This document shows positions 46,753-57,957 of a stretch of DNA of 64,000 nt, piece by piece. The translations under genes and the position numbers were made by a program. The notes under the pieces were generated by a model that made no database searches, had not been told where the DNA came from, and saw nothing but the letters and a program-made list of their open reading frames with translations. Within the stretch, counting starts at the first letter, position 1. The number at the start of each line of letters is the position of its first letter. Origin of the DNA: Adiantum capillus-veneris (lineage: Eukaryota; Streptophyta; Polypodiopsida; Polypodiales; Pteridaceae); contig CM043964.1 of the NCBI GenBank assembly GCA_014529385.2, forward strand, positions 105,511,587-105,575,586. The letters are read 5' to 3'.

Positions 46753-47536
46753 AAATGCGGGAGTTTGGAAGAGCAAAAGTGAAAATTGCTGGAGACTTAG
46801 AGGAGAAGCATCCTCTAATCAACAAACCCAACGTGAGGTTCATCAAAACCAATGAAGCCATGAGAATTCTAATGGATTACACTTATGATGGCCTTTATAA
46901 GTTACCTATTGAAACAACTTCTATAGATGTTTAAATTCCATCATTGAAGAGTTGGCAGACTACAAGGACGTCTATGCCTTCACATACACAGATGACCAGG
47001 GAGTGCAAGTTCTAATGGTAGATAAGTATGGACGAGAGTACAAACTTATCGGCCCAATTGAGTTAGAAATATATGCATACATGGGTACTCCAATCTCTGC
47101 TAACTACTTTCAACCGAGTATAAGTGTACCAGGGTTTTTTGAGACTGATTTGCAAGAAGCTAACATTGAAACTATGGGATCAAATGGACCTCAAACATCC
47201 AAAATAGCTATTCGCAGGAGTGTAGCTCCTACCTCATTGAGTGGAACCAAGAGACCACCAATTAGACTTACAAATCCATCAACATTTCCAAAACATGTCT
47301 CAAAGGGGATTCCACTAGGATTTGCTCCAAGACGAGAAGAAGGAACGAGGGATGTCTTTGTGAGAGACCCCAACACGCTAAGATACATGGTTGAACCAGA
47401 ACCAATGAGACCATATCAATTGGCCAAATGTGTCAAGAAGAAGTATGATGGATTAAGAGATCCATACGTACATGCATCCTTGTTCAAACAAGTGTTAAGA
47501 GTGGAAGAAGTTTTTTTTTTTTCATACACAGTATGA
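46753..47536 (+). pseudogene. Element D Gag, N-terminal part
   Basis: From about 46753 an open stretch (EFGRAKVKIAGDLEEKHPLI) runs to TAA 46932. In another frame 46952-47536 continues for 194 codons (YKDVYAFTYTDDQGVQVLMV, FAPRREEGTRDVFVRD, YDGLRDPYVHASLFKQVLR). A run of T at 47511-47521 shifts the frame just before the conserved gag core, and the following ORF takes over. The position after the leader and the fusion to a gag core identify it as the N-terminus of Gag. Confidence 0.7.
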
Positions 47537-47552
47537 GGGATTTGGCTTAACC

Positions 47553-48026
47553 TTGGAAGGGATAGCATTGAATTGGTTCCAACCGTTGGACAAAAATGCC
47601 TTCTCAAACGTTGAACAACTGTTGCAAGAATTTTTTGTGGAGTTCTCTAAAAGGGGATTCAAGCATAACACAGTGTCCCAAATCTATGCATTCAAGCAAA
47701 AAGAAGATGAGAGAGTGAAGGAAGCATCGCTACGCTTCAAACAATATATAGAGAGATGTTCGGAGCGTGAGTTACCACAGGATGAAAGATTATCAATTCT
47801 CTTCATAGAGGGTTTGAAAAATGAAAATCTCAAGAAAGATTTTCACTTAAAAGGATGTACTTCCTTTGAACAAGTCACGAGAGAAGCATTATACCTAGTT
47901 GACAATTGTAAAGCCTATGGCGAGGAAATTGGTGATACAAAGATCACTCTGGATAATGCTCCTTTAGCATCTAGTGAAACCAACACAAGGCAAATGGTTG
48001 TCTCAATTAATGACCAACCTAGATGA
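47553..48026 (+). CDS. Element D Gag core (capsid)
   Basis: 157 codons. LEGIALNWFQPLDKNAF, LLQEFFVEFSKRGFK, LRFKQYIERCSEREL and DERLSILFIEGLKNENL are the pattern of plant Ty3/gypsy gag domains. The frame upstream (QYEGFGLT) is open to the T run. It overlaps the next segment by 53 nt in a different frame. Confidence 0.82.
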   Translation: MEGIALNWFQPLDKNAFSNVEQLLQEFFVEFSKRGFKHNTVSQIYAFKQKEDERVKEASLRFKQYIERCSERELPQDERLSILFIEGLKNENLKKDFHLKGCTSFEQVTREALYLVDNCKAYGEEIGDTKITLDNAPLASSETNTRQMVVSINDQPR

Positions 48027-49593
48027 GCTAGCAGCGCAAGTAGCACAACGAATAAAATGGTGTGCCATTGAGCAAACATGGACCAATCATGAGATTAGTA
48101 AGTGCTACTATAATCAAACCTACACGAGGGGGATACTATTTGGACATCAAATAGAAAAACAAATGCCATTACCAAATCATCCATTATTTCAAAATAGGGT
48201 TGTATCAAGGGCTTTACAAAGAGCTGAGGTATCACAACCTAGGCTAGGGCAAGAACCTATAAGAAAACTCTATTCATTGAATGAGGACACTCTGATGCTC
48301 ATAGCCAATCAAGAGCGTAGACCAGAGACCATTCTGGCTAAGCAAGAACAACCATCAATTGTGCCACCAGTGAATCAACAAGATGGACCATGCTACAAGT
48401 GTGGATGTAATCGTTGGGCCAAGAATTGTTCTCGTGTAGAGATAATTGGATATTGTTTGGAGTGTGACATTACACACGTTGTTCCTAATTGTCCAAAACA
48501 CCCAAACAAACAGGGAAAATCAACAATGAATGTTGTGGGAGTGTTATCTTCTCCAAGTGGATCAGAGGCAAAACCCAAAATTCTTGTGAAGGTAGTGACT
48601 AGAGCCCAAGCAAAAGAAAATGTTGAGCACCAAGCTAATGAGGAGAAATATCAACAACCGAAACAAGGGGAAACAACAAGTGTGTCAGTGAGGACTGGGA
48701 GAAAATCCTGGAAATCCAAAAGAGACATAATTAAAACAAAAACAATTACAAATCAAACTGCACTACAAACAAAATTACAAGAGACAAAGGAGCAGTTAAA
48801 ACAAGAACGGGAAAACAAAATGGTGGTGAGCGATAAGAAACCAAGGAAGGCATCTTCGAGAGGATCTGTGTTGGTAGACAAAGTCCTAGAGCCACTAGAT
48901 GCTGCACTAGAAGCATATGAGGCTAGATTGAAACCCAACCAAACCCTAGAGCAACGAGGGATGAAATATCCTCATGCTGAGGTAGAGAGTGAGAGGTTGA
49001 AAATGTGTAAGGAATTGGTAAAAATTGCACAGGCAATGATGGAGCCTGAAGCACCAATTCCACCTCTAGAATCAAAACCAAAAAGTGTTGGATTTGAAAT
49101 GCCTAAGGCAAAGGTTGTTGAAACATTAACTCAAAGAAACATTGAGCTAGAATCACAAAAGGATGTGCAAGCAAAGACTGCAACACAAGAAACCAAAAAC
49201 CTAGAGATTCAACTAGATGATCAAGTAGTGGCCAACACCACTAATGATGCAAGGTCAAGATCACAATTTATGGAACCTATCCCAGAGATAGATGAGCCAT
49301 GGCCAAATGAATTGTGGGAAGCGATTAGAGGTGCAAAAGATGGAAGTGCGACTTTCCAATCTGCACCCATAATTGAGGTCAATACAGGGCATGAAGTCTA
49401 TCAGGGAGACATTCAATCTCTAAATGGAGATGTAGGGATGGAAGTTTCAATTGAAAGCAAACCAGAGTCCTTGAAGACCTTACCCTCATACATAGGAGAA
49501 CATGAGGCAGACTCAAAGACTAGAGTGGTGCCATCTCAGAGGAAAGCCATATCCAAGATGATGGATACAAAGAGTATGCAAGAGTTGATGTAA
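47974..49593 (+). CDS. Element D Gag nucleocapsid region and long charged tail
   Basis: 539 codons. A zinc-knuckle-like pair near residues 140-170: CYKCGCNRWAKNC, in which the usual His is replaced, and CLECDITHVVPNC. A long Lys/Glu/Gln-rich tail follows with a coiled-coil-like stretch (LQTKLQETKEQLKQERENK) and repeated Glu/Thr segments. It ends TAA 49591. Total Gag length, well over 900 residues if the pieces are joined, is much longer than usual for the family. Confidence 0.75.
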   Translation: MKPTQGKWLSQLMTNLDELAAQVAQRIKWCAIEQTWTNHEISKCYYNQTYTRGILFGHQIEKQMPLPNHPLFQNRVVSRALQRAEVSQPRLGQEPIRKLYSLNEDTLMLIANQERRPETILAKQEQPSIVPPVNQQDGPCYKCGCNRWAKNCSRVEIIGYCLECDITHVVPNCPKHPNKQGKSTMNVVGVLSSPSGSEAKPKILVKVVTRAQAKENVEHQANEEKYQQPKQGETTSVSVRTGRKSWKSKRDIIKTKTITNQTALQTKLQETKEQLKQERENKMVVSDKKPRKASSRGSVLVDKVLEPLDAALEAYEARLKPNQTLEQRGMKYPHAEVESERLKMCKELVKIAQAMMEPEAPIPPLESKPKSVGFEMPKAKVVETLTQRNIELESQKDVQAKTATQETKNLEIQLDDQVVANTTNDARSRSQFMEPIPEIDEPWPNELWEAIRGAKDGSATFQSAPIIEVNTGHEVYQGDIQSLNGDVGMEVSIESKPESLKTLPSYIGEHEADSKTRVVPSQRKAISKMMDTKSMQELM

Positions 49594-49815
49594 GTTGGAC
49601 AATACAGTGCACCATTACTCTATCTGAACTGCTTAAGATTAGACCACATGTATGGGATGAAGTAGGCAACAATTTGGGGAAGATGGGATTAAAGATACCT
49701 CTTCAAGATCTACCCTCAAATGAACAATCAAACAAAACTCAATAAGAAAGTGCAAATGCTAAACCTGTTTCAATAAAAATATTGCTAAGGAGAAGAAGGA
49801 AACACCACCTTACCT

Positions 49816-50169
49816 GTGGAATACAAAGGAGTTAAAACATTGGCTATACTTGATAGAGGGGCTGGAGTAGCCATAGCCACAAAAGACATTTGGGAAAAAT
49901 GGGGTAGACCAGCGCTTAGGAAAACTAGAATGAAGCTGCAACTTGCAGATGGATACACGGAAAAACCTTTGGGCATCCTAGAGAAAATTATTGTGACTTC
50001 TTGTGGAATTGAATATGAACATACAATTGCAATAGTAGATTTTGGAAAAGGGAACAATTTTGATATGATTTTAGGAAGACCTTTCATGCATCAACTTAAG
50101 ATGGTTCAAGATTGGGGCTATGACTATATCTACTTGAGACATCAAAAGATCACCACAAAAATAATATGA
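49816..50169 (+). CDS. Element D aspartic protease
   Basis: 117 codons. KTLAILDRGAGVAIATKDIW corresponds to the retropepsin site (D-S-G-A), here D-R-G-A, so the Ser is replaced by Arg and activity is doubtful. LQLADGYTEKPLGILEKI and MILGRPFMHQL complete the fold. No RT, RNase H or integrase follows in the next 2 kb. Confidence 0.75.
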   Translation: MEYKGVKTLAILDRGAGVAIATKDIWEKWGRPALRKTRMKLQLADGYTEKPLGILEKIIVTSCGIEYEHTIAIVDFGKGNNFDMILGRPFMHQLKMVQDWGYDYIYLRHQKITTKII

Positions 50170-52123
50170 CACAGGCATGGTCTGCACTCATGCATTTGAC
50201 AAAATCAATACAACACATTGGAATAAGGGGACTTCCTCAGCCCAGAATTCTCTCTCTATCTCTCTCTCTTTTCAACTTCTATGTGGGAAAGGTGAAACTA
50301 GACACAATTTTATTAAACTCTTTCTATCATAATATGGTAACAGGAAGGGCTATGAGCCAACAGGAAGGGCTACAAGCCATCACTTACCACCTCTTGGGGC
50401 ATGGCTAAGAGCTATCTGTTTGTAAATGGACAAGCAAGAGTCTTGCCGTTAGTGATTTTTTGGACATTATTTTTGCACTTCACACTTTAAGTGTGCAGGT
50501 CAAGTTGAGTTTTTGAACCTCTTAACCTCGTCCGGCTTATCTCTACCAAGGTGTAAGGATGAAGCTAGCATTTTAGACTGTATGATTGCTCACAAAAACA
50601 CCACATTATGGATTTTTGGGTGTGACAAAGATCTAGTTGTGCATACGACTCCAATTACAGTGGAACTCCTATTAGCACTATGAGTGCTTATACGAGTGCT
50701 TATATGCAAACCCAATGGGGGTCATGGACAAGGGCCAGCTGCTCGTTGAGCAATTTTCATGCAACATTTAACCACGGGGTTTGACAATGTTGCTTTAACA
50801 AAGGGGTCTAGATTGCAAAGGCAACACCCAAGGTTACATGTGCAATACTACTTGCATTTTCCTAATTTTCAATTAGTGTTCCTAGGCCTTTGTAGCTGGC
50901 GTGAAATTTGAACATACCTACAAATAAGTGAACACTATGTTCATCCTCCAGGTACACATCTGATTTGGTTTTATGTTTTTTGGTTTGCTTTTTCTACGTA
51001 GGATGCATAGACTATGTTGTCATCCATTTTTGCTCTTTAGAGAGATGACAAGGTCATGTAAGAGCCAAGACTTTGGGGCCGTAGTGTCCAAAATAAGTTT
51101 TTTGCATTATGCAGTTATAGACTCATTTGTAGGTTTTATTTGGCACATGTTGTCACATGGGATGCAGCATGGTCTAGGAGCTCAAGGAGTTTGGTTTAGC
51201 CGGTGTGGAGCAAAGCTAATGAGGGTCCCTCTCACTCCCGTCGTATGATTTTTGCAGTTACCTCCACACACAAGTACATCTTGTACTTATAGGTAGGATG
51301 TTTTTTTTGCAGACATCCTTAGTTGAGACATATTCCATATGTGGAAAATATGAGTCTCTGGGACTGAGACTGGCACCCCCTATTTCAAGTATGTGTCACG
51401 ACAAAGTCCCTAGGTGTTGGTCAAATCTGTGTTCTAGACCATTTTAAGCCAGACGTATCAGGAGAATTTTAGTGGCCAGACATTGTCGGATACTTAGAAT
51501 GACTTGTTCAGGTACAAGTCGTGCTAAACAATGTTACAGATGGTTGTTTATACATATAGCAAGGCTCTGAGTTATTAATGAAAAAGTTTCATTGTTTGTC
51601 CCTAGACGTGATTAATGTTTCACCTTCTATTATGGTTCAAACATTTCAACAAGGCTTGCAAATGATTGCAAATGAAAGTATTTAGTTTCTTTTCAGATCT
51701 GTTTTTTGCTAAATGCATGCACACTAGGTGTTATGGGTCCTAGTGTTTAGCAAAAGTTGATTTGGAATTGCATGCGTATTCATCAAGTTGTTGCTTATGA
51801 AGCATTTTACAATCTATGTGCAATATCTATATGAGACTACTTTTGGATCTACCAATCACCAATAGCGATCATGGCTCGGTTTGGGTGCTGGTGGATTTTT
51901 CAAGTTAACCAAGATGGTTATTCAGAACATTGTTGTTTCCTTAGCTAGTTGTATGATATTGTGATCCCCATTTACGAGTCTCATCGGGGAAGACTGTATG
52001 TAAACCGTAGAGGAAACACACCTCAGTACTGTCAATTATCCAAGGTGATCATAAGTAGATTACAAAGTGTTATCTTGTGCAAAAGGATATGCAAAGTGCG
52101 TACATTAGCACCAAGCAATCCAA
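50170..52123. other. Sequence after the D protease, no polymerase detected
   Basis: Only short ORFs, with no RT, RNase H or integrase motif on either strand. A short CT run occurs near 50251-50270. The end of D sequence and one possible inversion breakpoint lie somewhere here, but I could not place it. Confidence 0.5.
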
Positions 52124-52128
52124 TTAGT
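52124..52128. other. Target-site duplication TTAGT, left
   Basis: Repeated at 53899-53903, directly outside the two 35-bp terminal inverted repeats. Confidence 0.7.
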
Positions 52129-52285
52129 TGTTGAGCTATATATAGAGATACTATATATAGCTCATTGAGAGAGAAAGAGAGAGCACATAAATAGAACCCC
52201 AAAGTGTGTCTATTGATCACACAAGATGTGTTTATATAGAGGGGACCAGGGTGCTATATATAGAGATACTATATATAGCTCAACA
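52129..52285 (-). repeat. Short LTR of element F
   Basis: 157 bp with inverted hairpin sequences at both ends. A diverged relative lies at 38686-38806. Confidence 0.55.
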
Positions 52286-53898
52286 CCCCCACTCAAATGA
52301 AGGTTCCTAACTGTGGATGAAAAAACCCGTGGGGGCTCAAGGAAAAAACCCACAACTCTATATATACCCACCGTTTTATTAAAATGTTTTAAAAGTATAT
52401 TTACAATGATCAAAGGAGCTACATCACTCCTGTTTTACAATGTGTCCTTTCAAGGGTCTTTAACAACCCTATTTATACAATTTAATTGATGTAATTTAAT
52501 ATTTTTGAGAAGCTTCGATATCTTTAAGCAACTTGAATATATTTGAGCCCCTGTACACACTGCTTGACATGACTTTCATCCTGTAAACAAGATCAACTCA
52601 AGAAACATATCGAAACGTGAAGGTTAGAAATAACCACATCGCATTGTCCTTAGAGATGGTTCGCGATGCCGCTCTAGAGACGACATAGAAACAAATAATA
52701 ATTCCACTTGTACATATAATAAGAAGATAACGAGGATGCAATGAGACGATAATAATCATAGCATCGATGGCGACGAGGGTGTAATAAAACAATAACAACT
52801 ATATCACCACTGACGACGAGGGTGCAATGAGACATATCACCACAGACGACGAGGGTGCGATGAGAAGATAACAACCATAGTGCCATGAAATATTGACGCA
52901 CAAATACCAATTAGAAGGGTTCAATTTGACGATGCACCGAGCTCAACATCGGGCTCCCAAGTACGCATAAACTTTGTCACTAATGGGAGGTAATCTATCA
53001 CATCATCGAGAAAAGTATTAGTAAAGTCATGACATAGAATTAAGAAAATCATTAGTAAATTCATGATCCAAAATTATTAATTGACCAAGAATAAGTGACA
53101 AACTCCACCAATGATGAGGTAGAAACTATATAATCAAGACGATTTGTATATACTAAGCTTTCTGCAAATGCTATTTTACATTTCACCTAATCATAAATAA
53201 TAGTATAAAAGAAATGAGATATACTAAAAGCACACGATCTACTGCTTACTTCCACCTAAGTATGGGAAACAACCCCCAAAATTCACTTTTAAAATAATCC
53301 TTAAGTATGGCGGCAGGACATGGCCGGCAACTGCACTAGCTTAGAAAAAATGATGGACGACACTGATTGAACTAACTTTGCAAGGTTGTAGAAGACGGGA
53401 GACAAGCTAGAGGTGACAAGGATTCTGAGGGTAGGATTCTGAGAGGTAGCTGACAAGCGCTCGGATCAAGGCTTTAGAACTACAGGCAATTGGTTATGCG
53501 TTTCTGGCCTGCGTGATCAGTACTGCTCGAGTTTCCCAAGTACTCATAACCAAATTCATGAGAACAGGTCATCGTTCTAATAAAAAAAAACAATTCATCA
53601 TAATATATGCTTTATCTTGACTTATACTAGCTTATATGGAAGCTATTTTGGCCACGATGACCTCACGTGCAGGCTATTTTGATAGGGCTCATAAGGTCCC
53701 TGCCCGAAGAGTTTAATGTATATATGGCGGCCAATAAGGTCTCTGCTCACCGCCTTTAATAGATGCTTGGGTGGCAAGGTAGCTTACATGCAGGCTAGTT
53801 TCGTCATCGCCTGTGCAGGCCTCTTCCCCAGCTAATTTTAGCAACCAAGGAGTCATTGATGGAGAGCTATATATAGTATCTCTATATATAGCTCAACA
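52129..53898 (-). mobile_element. Element F: 1.77-kb element with hairpin termini and TTAGT duplication
   Basis: It begins TGTTGAGCTATATATAGAG and ends with the exact inverted 35-bp sequence (53864-53898). Each end contains a 13-bp stem with 5-nt loop (GAGCTATATATAG / CTATATATAGCTC). TG...CA ends, a 5-bp duplication and a GAGTGGGGG purine tract (minus strand, 52286-52294) suggest an LTR element in minus orientation with a 157-bp 3' LTR and a nearly deleted 5' LTR. No coding domain is recognisable inside. Confidence 0.6.
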
Positions 53899-53903
53899 TT
53901 AGT
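53899..53903. other. Target-site duplication TTAGT, right
   Basis: Matches 52124-52128. Confidence 0.7.
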
Positions 53904-54397
53904 AAGTATTTATTGTTCTACTTGGAGTTTGCTAACCATCAGCTAAAGCATGTTTGCGACTAGTTTTAGTCCCTTCATGTTTAAGTTTGGTTCTCAACCT
54001 TGAACACTGGTATATATGGTGGGGTTGTTGACTGATGAAATTTGCGAGCAAGTCAAAGACTTGAACTTGGTTGATGAGTTATGTGAGCGCGTTACTTTCA
54101 TGGAAAATGTTACTCTTTCGGGTACATCTTTGTTGTGATAACTCGTTTAGCATGCTCATGTGCGTTCTAAATGGAGTCTACATACTATAATTGGATAGTA
54201 ACGGTACAATGAGGTGGTTGTTAATGGAAAACAAGGTGGAAAATCAAGATGTTACTCTTGGTTTCATGGAGCCTCCTATTGAACCGTGTTCGAGTCAATC
54301 AACCAGCTGGATCCATGACGGAATCCACTGTGGAAAACATTAGTATTTCATCACTCTTGTTTTCGAGGATGAAAATGCTTCTCCAAGGGGGGAGTAA
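53904..54397 (+). pseudogene. 3' end of a decayed Ty3/gypsy pol with polypurine tract
   Basis: A plus-strand reading near 54355-54397 gives LVFEDENASPRGE followed by a stop. The coding overlaps AAGGGGGGAG directly before TGTCATGCC, a pattern common at the 3' end of chromovirus-type elements. Upstream sequence is too decayed to read as integrase. Confidence 0.5.
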
Positions 54398-55030
54398 TGT
54401 CATGCCAAGGGCAACAACCCTGGAGATCAGGGACCGGGCCAAGGGACGACTGTCAATGAGAACGGATCCTAGGGCCAGGAGGCTATAAAAGGGAGGTTGG
54501 GCAAAGGATTCGGAGATGGTAGTCCCAGGGTTTTACAACTAGTTTCATACGTCAAGGACTTAGTAGGTGTGCTGACAAGCATGTTGGCATGTAACTTTCA
54601 TTAAGGGTGAGTAGGTAATTATGTGTGTTCCAAAATGTTCAAAAGTCTGACATGAGGAAACTACCTATTCTATCCCTAAGTAGCTATGAGTTTTTCAAGA
54701 TACTCACGCGAGTTGGAAATCTGGCTCACAACTTCATGGAAAGTTGCGCCAAGGTTTTCTTGCATTTTTTCAGTATCTTTCAAATAGTCTGAAAACTGGT
54801 TATGTCTTTAGACACCTTTTAGTTGTGGGGAAGCTTTAATCAACCCGTAAATCCATTCGTTCACTTACACCTCGTTCACTTACACCGCCGTGAAGCGCGC
54901 CGCATTGATTCTAGCTTCCAAAGAAAACAAGTAATTTTGGATACTTATTTGAAAACTCTCAAGCCATTGTAGATTAAGCTTAATGCAATACTGCAATTTT
55001 GTATAGTAATTGTCGATTGCTGCCCGACAC
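54398..55030 (+). repeat. LTR following the decayed pol, right end uncertain
   Basis: Starts TGTCATGCCAAGGGC after a purine tract and has TATAAAAG at 54484. No second copy is present in the window, so the end is a guess. Confidence 0.45.
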
Positions 55031-55440
55031 TTTGCCGATGATGGCCGAGTACACTTTCGCAGGCTGCGACCCCTGTGGGTACTCGCCCTAAGATTTCATT
55101 CGGTATGCCCTAAGGTTGTGGGCGGCCTAATCTGGGAAGGCCGAGTTTTTGCAAGGGCTGGCTATGGCGGGCAGTAGACGCCGATGGCAAGCAAGAGGGA
55201 GAGAGAGATGCCGAGCGCCCTGTTGCCTGGCTTGGTCGGCCCCTGTGGCGAATTCAGCCCGGCTCGTCCGCGCGCTCCTTCCGAGATCGAGAGCGCTCAA
55301 TTCGGCGCTCCTCGCCTCTGCTCAGTCCCCTCGTTGGGGTCGGATCCCGCGCGGGCTGAGGTTCTTCCACGCCACTGCTAAGCGGCTATGCCCGCTATGC
55401 GGCTTCTTGTGGCTTGCATGACATGCAAAGAGTACAACTC
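55031..55440. other. GC-rich stretch without recognised gene
   Basis: More GC-rich than its surroundings. It contains open frames on the plus strand (55149-55421) with low-complexity Arg/Ala/Ser translation and no domain. It may be an LTR or a CpG-rich repeat. Confidence 0.35.
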
Positions 55441-55453
55441 TCCATGTCTGTGT

Positions 55454-55530
55454 GTCTCTAGCTTGTCGATCCGTAATGTACATAATGTACAGAAATACAA
55501 GTATTGTTTGGTTTTAGTCCGAAAGTTGAG
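55454..55530 (-). repeat. Repeat, inverted copy of 38813-38889
   Basis: See 38813-38889. Confidence 0.65.
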
Positions 55531-55579
55531 TCGTTTGCTACTGTTGAGCATGAATGCTCTAGCAGGCTGGGGGGGGGGG

Positions 55580-55701
55580 GTTGGCAAGATATGTCATGCG
55601 ATTTTTGAATGGGCCAAAAGCTAATAAGCAATGCTGGGGGGTTGGCAAGATATGTCATGCGATTTTTGAATGGGCCAAAAGCTAATAAGCAATGCTGGAA
55701 C
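55580..55701. repeat. 61-bp tandem duplication
   Basis: Two almost identical units starting GTTGGCAAGATATGTCATGC. The first is preceded by a run of about twelve G. Confidence 0.85.
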
Positions 55702-56999
55702 GCCTGCCAAACTACTCTTGTATATACGTGTACACACCTAGGAGTGTATTTCGGAAGTGGTTTGCGACAGCACTCATACAAAGGAGGGACAAAGATGATG
55801 GATGTCCAACTCTTTTCAACCAATGCATTCCAAGGACTGATTCCTCTATCACCAAGCACATTTGATGTAATAGCCAGAGCGTGTTAAAGGTGTCAGGTAT
55901 CCTCACAAAGATGGTTGCGGCAATTGCGAGACCGGTAGTGCATGCCAGTTCGAGGTCCTCAGATGTGTTTCTTGGACATTGGCAACATGTGGAGGTGGAA
56001 CCAATGAGGGGATTGAGCTACCAGAGGCTATTGAAGTAATATGCCATACTTGGTGACCTTTTGGTCGATGTGATTCTCTCGTGAGAGCAAACAAGGTTAG
56101 GTGGGAATGGGCTCTTGTTCAAAACAAAAAGTAATTTTGAAGGCTACTAAAAAATGAGCCGCTTGTAATGATGAGAGGATGGGGCAGGTCTTGCAGGGAG
56201 CCACCAGAGAGAGGAAAGGGGCCGACCTGCAAGGACCGCTTCACAGACAAGGGGGGCGTCGTCTTGGCAGAACACAAGGGACAACATTAGGATTTGACGG
56301 CCATTCACCATGCCAAAGGCTTTCAAATTGTCATAGGAACGGCAAAGAAGGAACCAACATGTCCACAGCACGATGGAACGGAAAATCGCCCATCCACGTG
56401 GATTGGGAGGATTTTGAGTATATTGTCTACGAAATGGCATCCACAAAAATCGCTTGTCCAAAACAATTTTTGATAAATATATGTATATATATGTTAAATA
56501 GTTATAAAAGACACTACAGACTTCAAATTTTAAGGCTAAAGCTCACTGCTCCAGTGCTCATATGTGCCAACCTTGGTCCGTGGTCCCTCAAAGAGTCAAA
56601 GGCTAAAGCTCAATGGGGCCTGGGCCCAAAATGGGGACAAGAGGGAATTTGGAAACTTGGAAAGTAGATGGAAAATCGATTTAGGGGCAAGGACCAAGGT
56701 GCCTCGTGGCTTGGCTACGGAGTCCGGACATCAATTTGAAACCTGCTTACATCCAAATTTTAATTTGAAGGATAATAGGCTATAGCCTCCGCCTGGTTGG
56801 AACGAAACGCCTACAGCCTGCTTCAAACACTCAGCTTGCGAAGTTGCGCGTTGAGTCGACTTGCTCCTTGCCAGCGCAATGGCGCCCCACTTGTTGCCTA
56901 CTGCCGTCTCAGTGCCAAGGCTGTTCAAGCGGTTTGGAATGGCCTTTTGAAAATTTGCCATGCCATGCGGAATGCAAATCGTAAAATGGGTGCTTAGCA
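55702..56999. other. No recognised gene
   Basis: Short ORFs only. No repeat partner in the window was noticed. Confidence 0.4.
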
Positions 57000-57945
57000 A
57001 ATCCTAACGCTGACAAGGGATCAAGTAGGCTCGCTATTAAAGGAGGTTGGCCAGTGCTCTGTAAACGAAACAGTTAGGGAGACCTCTCAAACGCCACTTG
57101 CCAGAGATGAGGGGGGGGACGCTACAGAAGCTGGAAAAAGAGAGGAGCCACCATAGCGTGATCAGGTAGAGGGGGGCTCTTGAAGCCACTCGGGAGAAGG
57201 CAAGGCGAGCAGCCAGAGGCCGCGGGATGCTACAATACAAGGGGGGTGTGCAACAGAACAGAGCCGTGGGGTACAGGGCTAAGCTGAAGCATTAAAGGGA
57301 TGTCCAAGCCCTGAGAAGGCGCTATCTAAAGGCTGCTTGGAAAAAATGAAGGGGAGACACTGCAGAAGCGGGAAGAGTGGAGCCTCCATAGCGTGAGCAG
57401 GTACAGAAGGGGCCCGAAGCTACCAGCACACGAGGAGGAAGGGGCTATCAGGTAGCCAAGCTCGGCAAGCACATGGAAGAGGGGAGCAGCTCCTCGGGGC
57501 TATATAGCTGGGGAGGTAGGGTAACATCTGAGAAGAAGGGCGAGCTACAGAGAGGATCTGGGAGCAGGCCGAAAGAGAGGAAGCTCGAGCTGAGGGATCT
57601 CATCACGAGCCTGCCCTTCTTCTGGTTAAGAGGGCTGGGCAGGAGCGGCCAACGCAGGAGAGGATTTGTTGAGCTTGCATAGCTATGGGGGATGCCACTT
57701 GAGAAGTGTCATGGCGTGAAGCTGTGCGAGCAGAGAAACGAGAGAGAGAAGAGAGATTCGATACAGCACAGAACAAAAACAAACACGCTATTCTTGATAT
57801 ATTAAAAAAAACTTTGTAAACATTCCCTCCAATATAAAGGTCAAACATGCCATGCACAACTTGAACTCCAACTAAAGCTACCTGCATGCTTCGTAATGGG
57901 GAGTTTGCCACATGTTAGACGCACACTGGGCTTGCATATCCAACA
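57000..57945 (-). repeat. LTR of family E, minus orientation (left end uncertain)
   Basis: The minus-strand start TGTTGGATATGC at 57945 follows a G-rich purine tract. The first 170 bp match 41333-41502. The rest is C/T rich on the minus strand and contains two copies of a unit about 245 bp apart (near 57095-57185 and 57340-57425, sharing GAAGC.GGAA and CATAGCGTGA.CAGGTA). Confidence 0.6.
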
Positions 57946-57957
57946 ATCCCCCCCCGA
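57946..57957 (-). other. Polypurine tract of family E LTR
   Basis: TCGGGGGGGGAT on the minus strand. Confidence 0.55.

Noticed and set aside
55149-55421. Open frames in the GC-rich stretch
   Set aside because: Two frames are open over the same interval with Arg/Ala-rich translations, as expected by chance at this composition.
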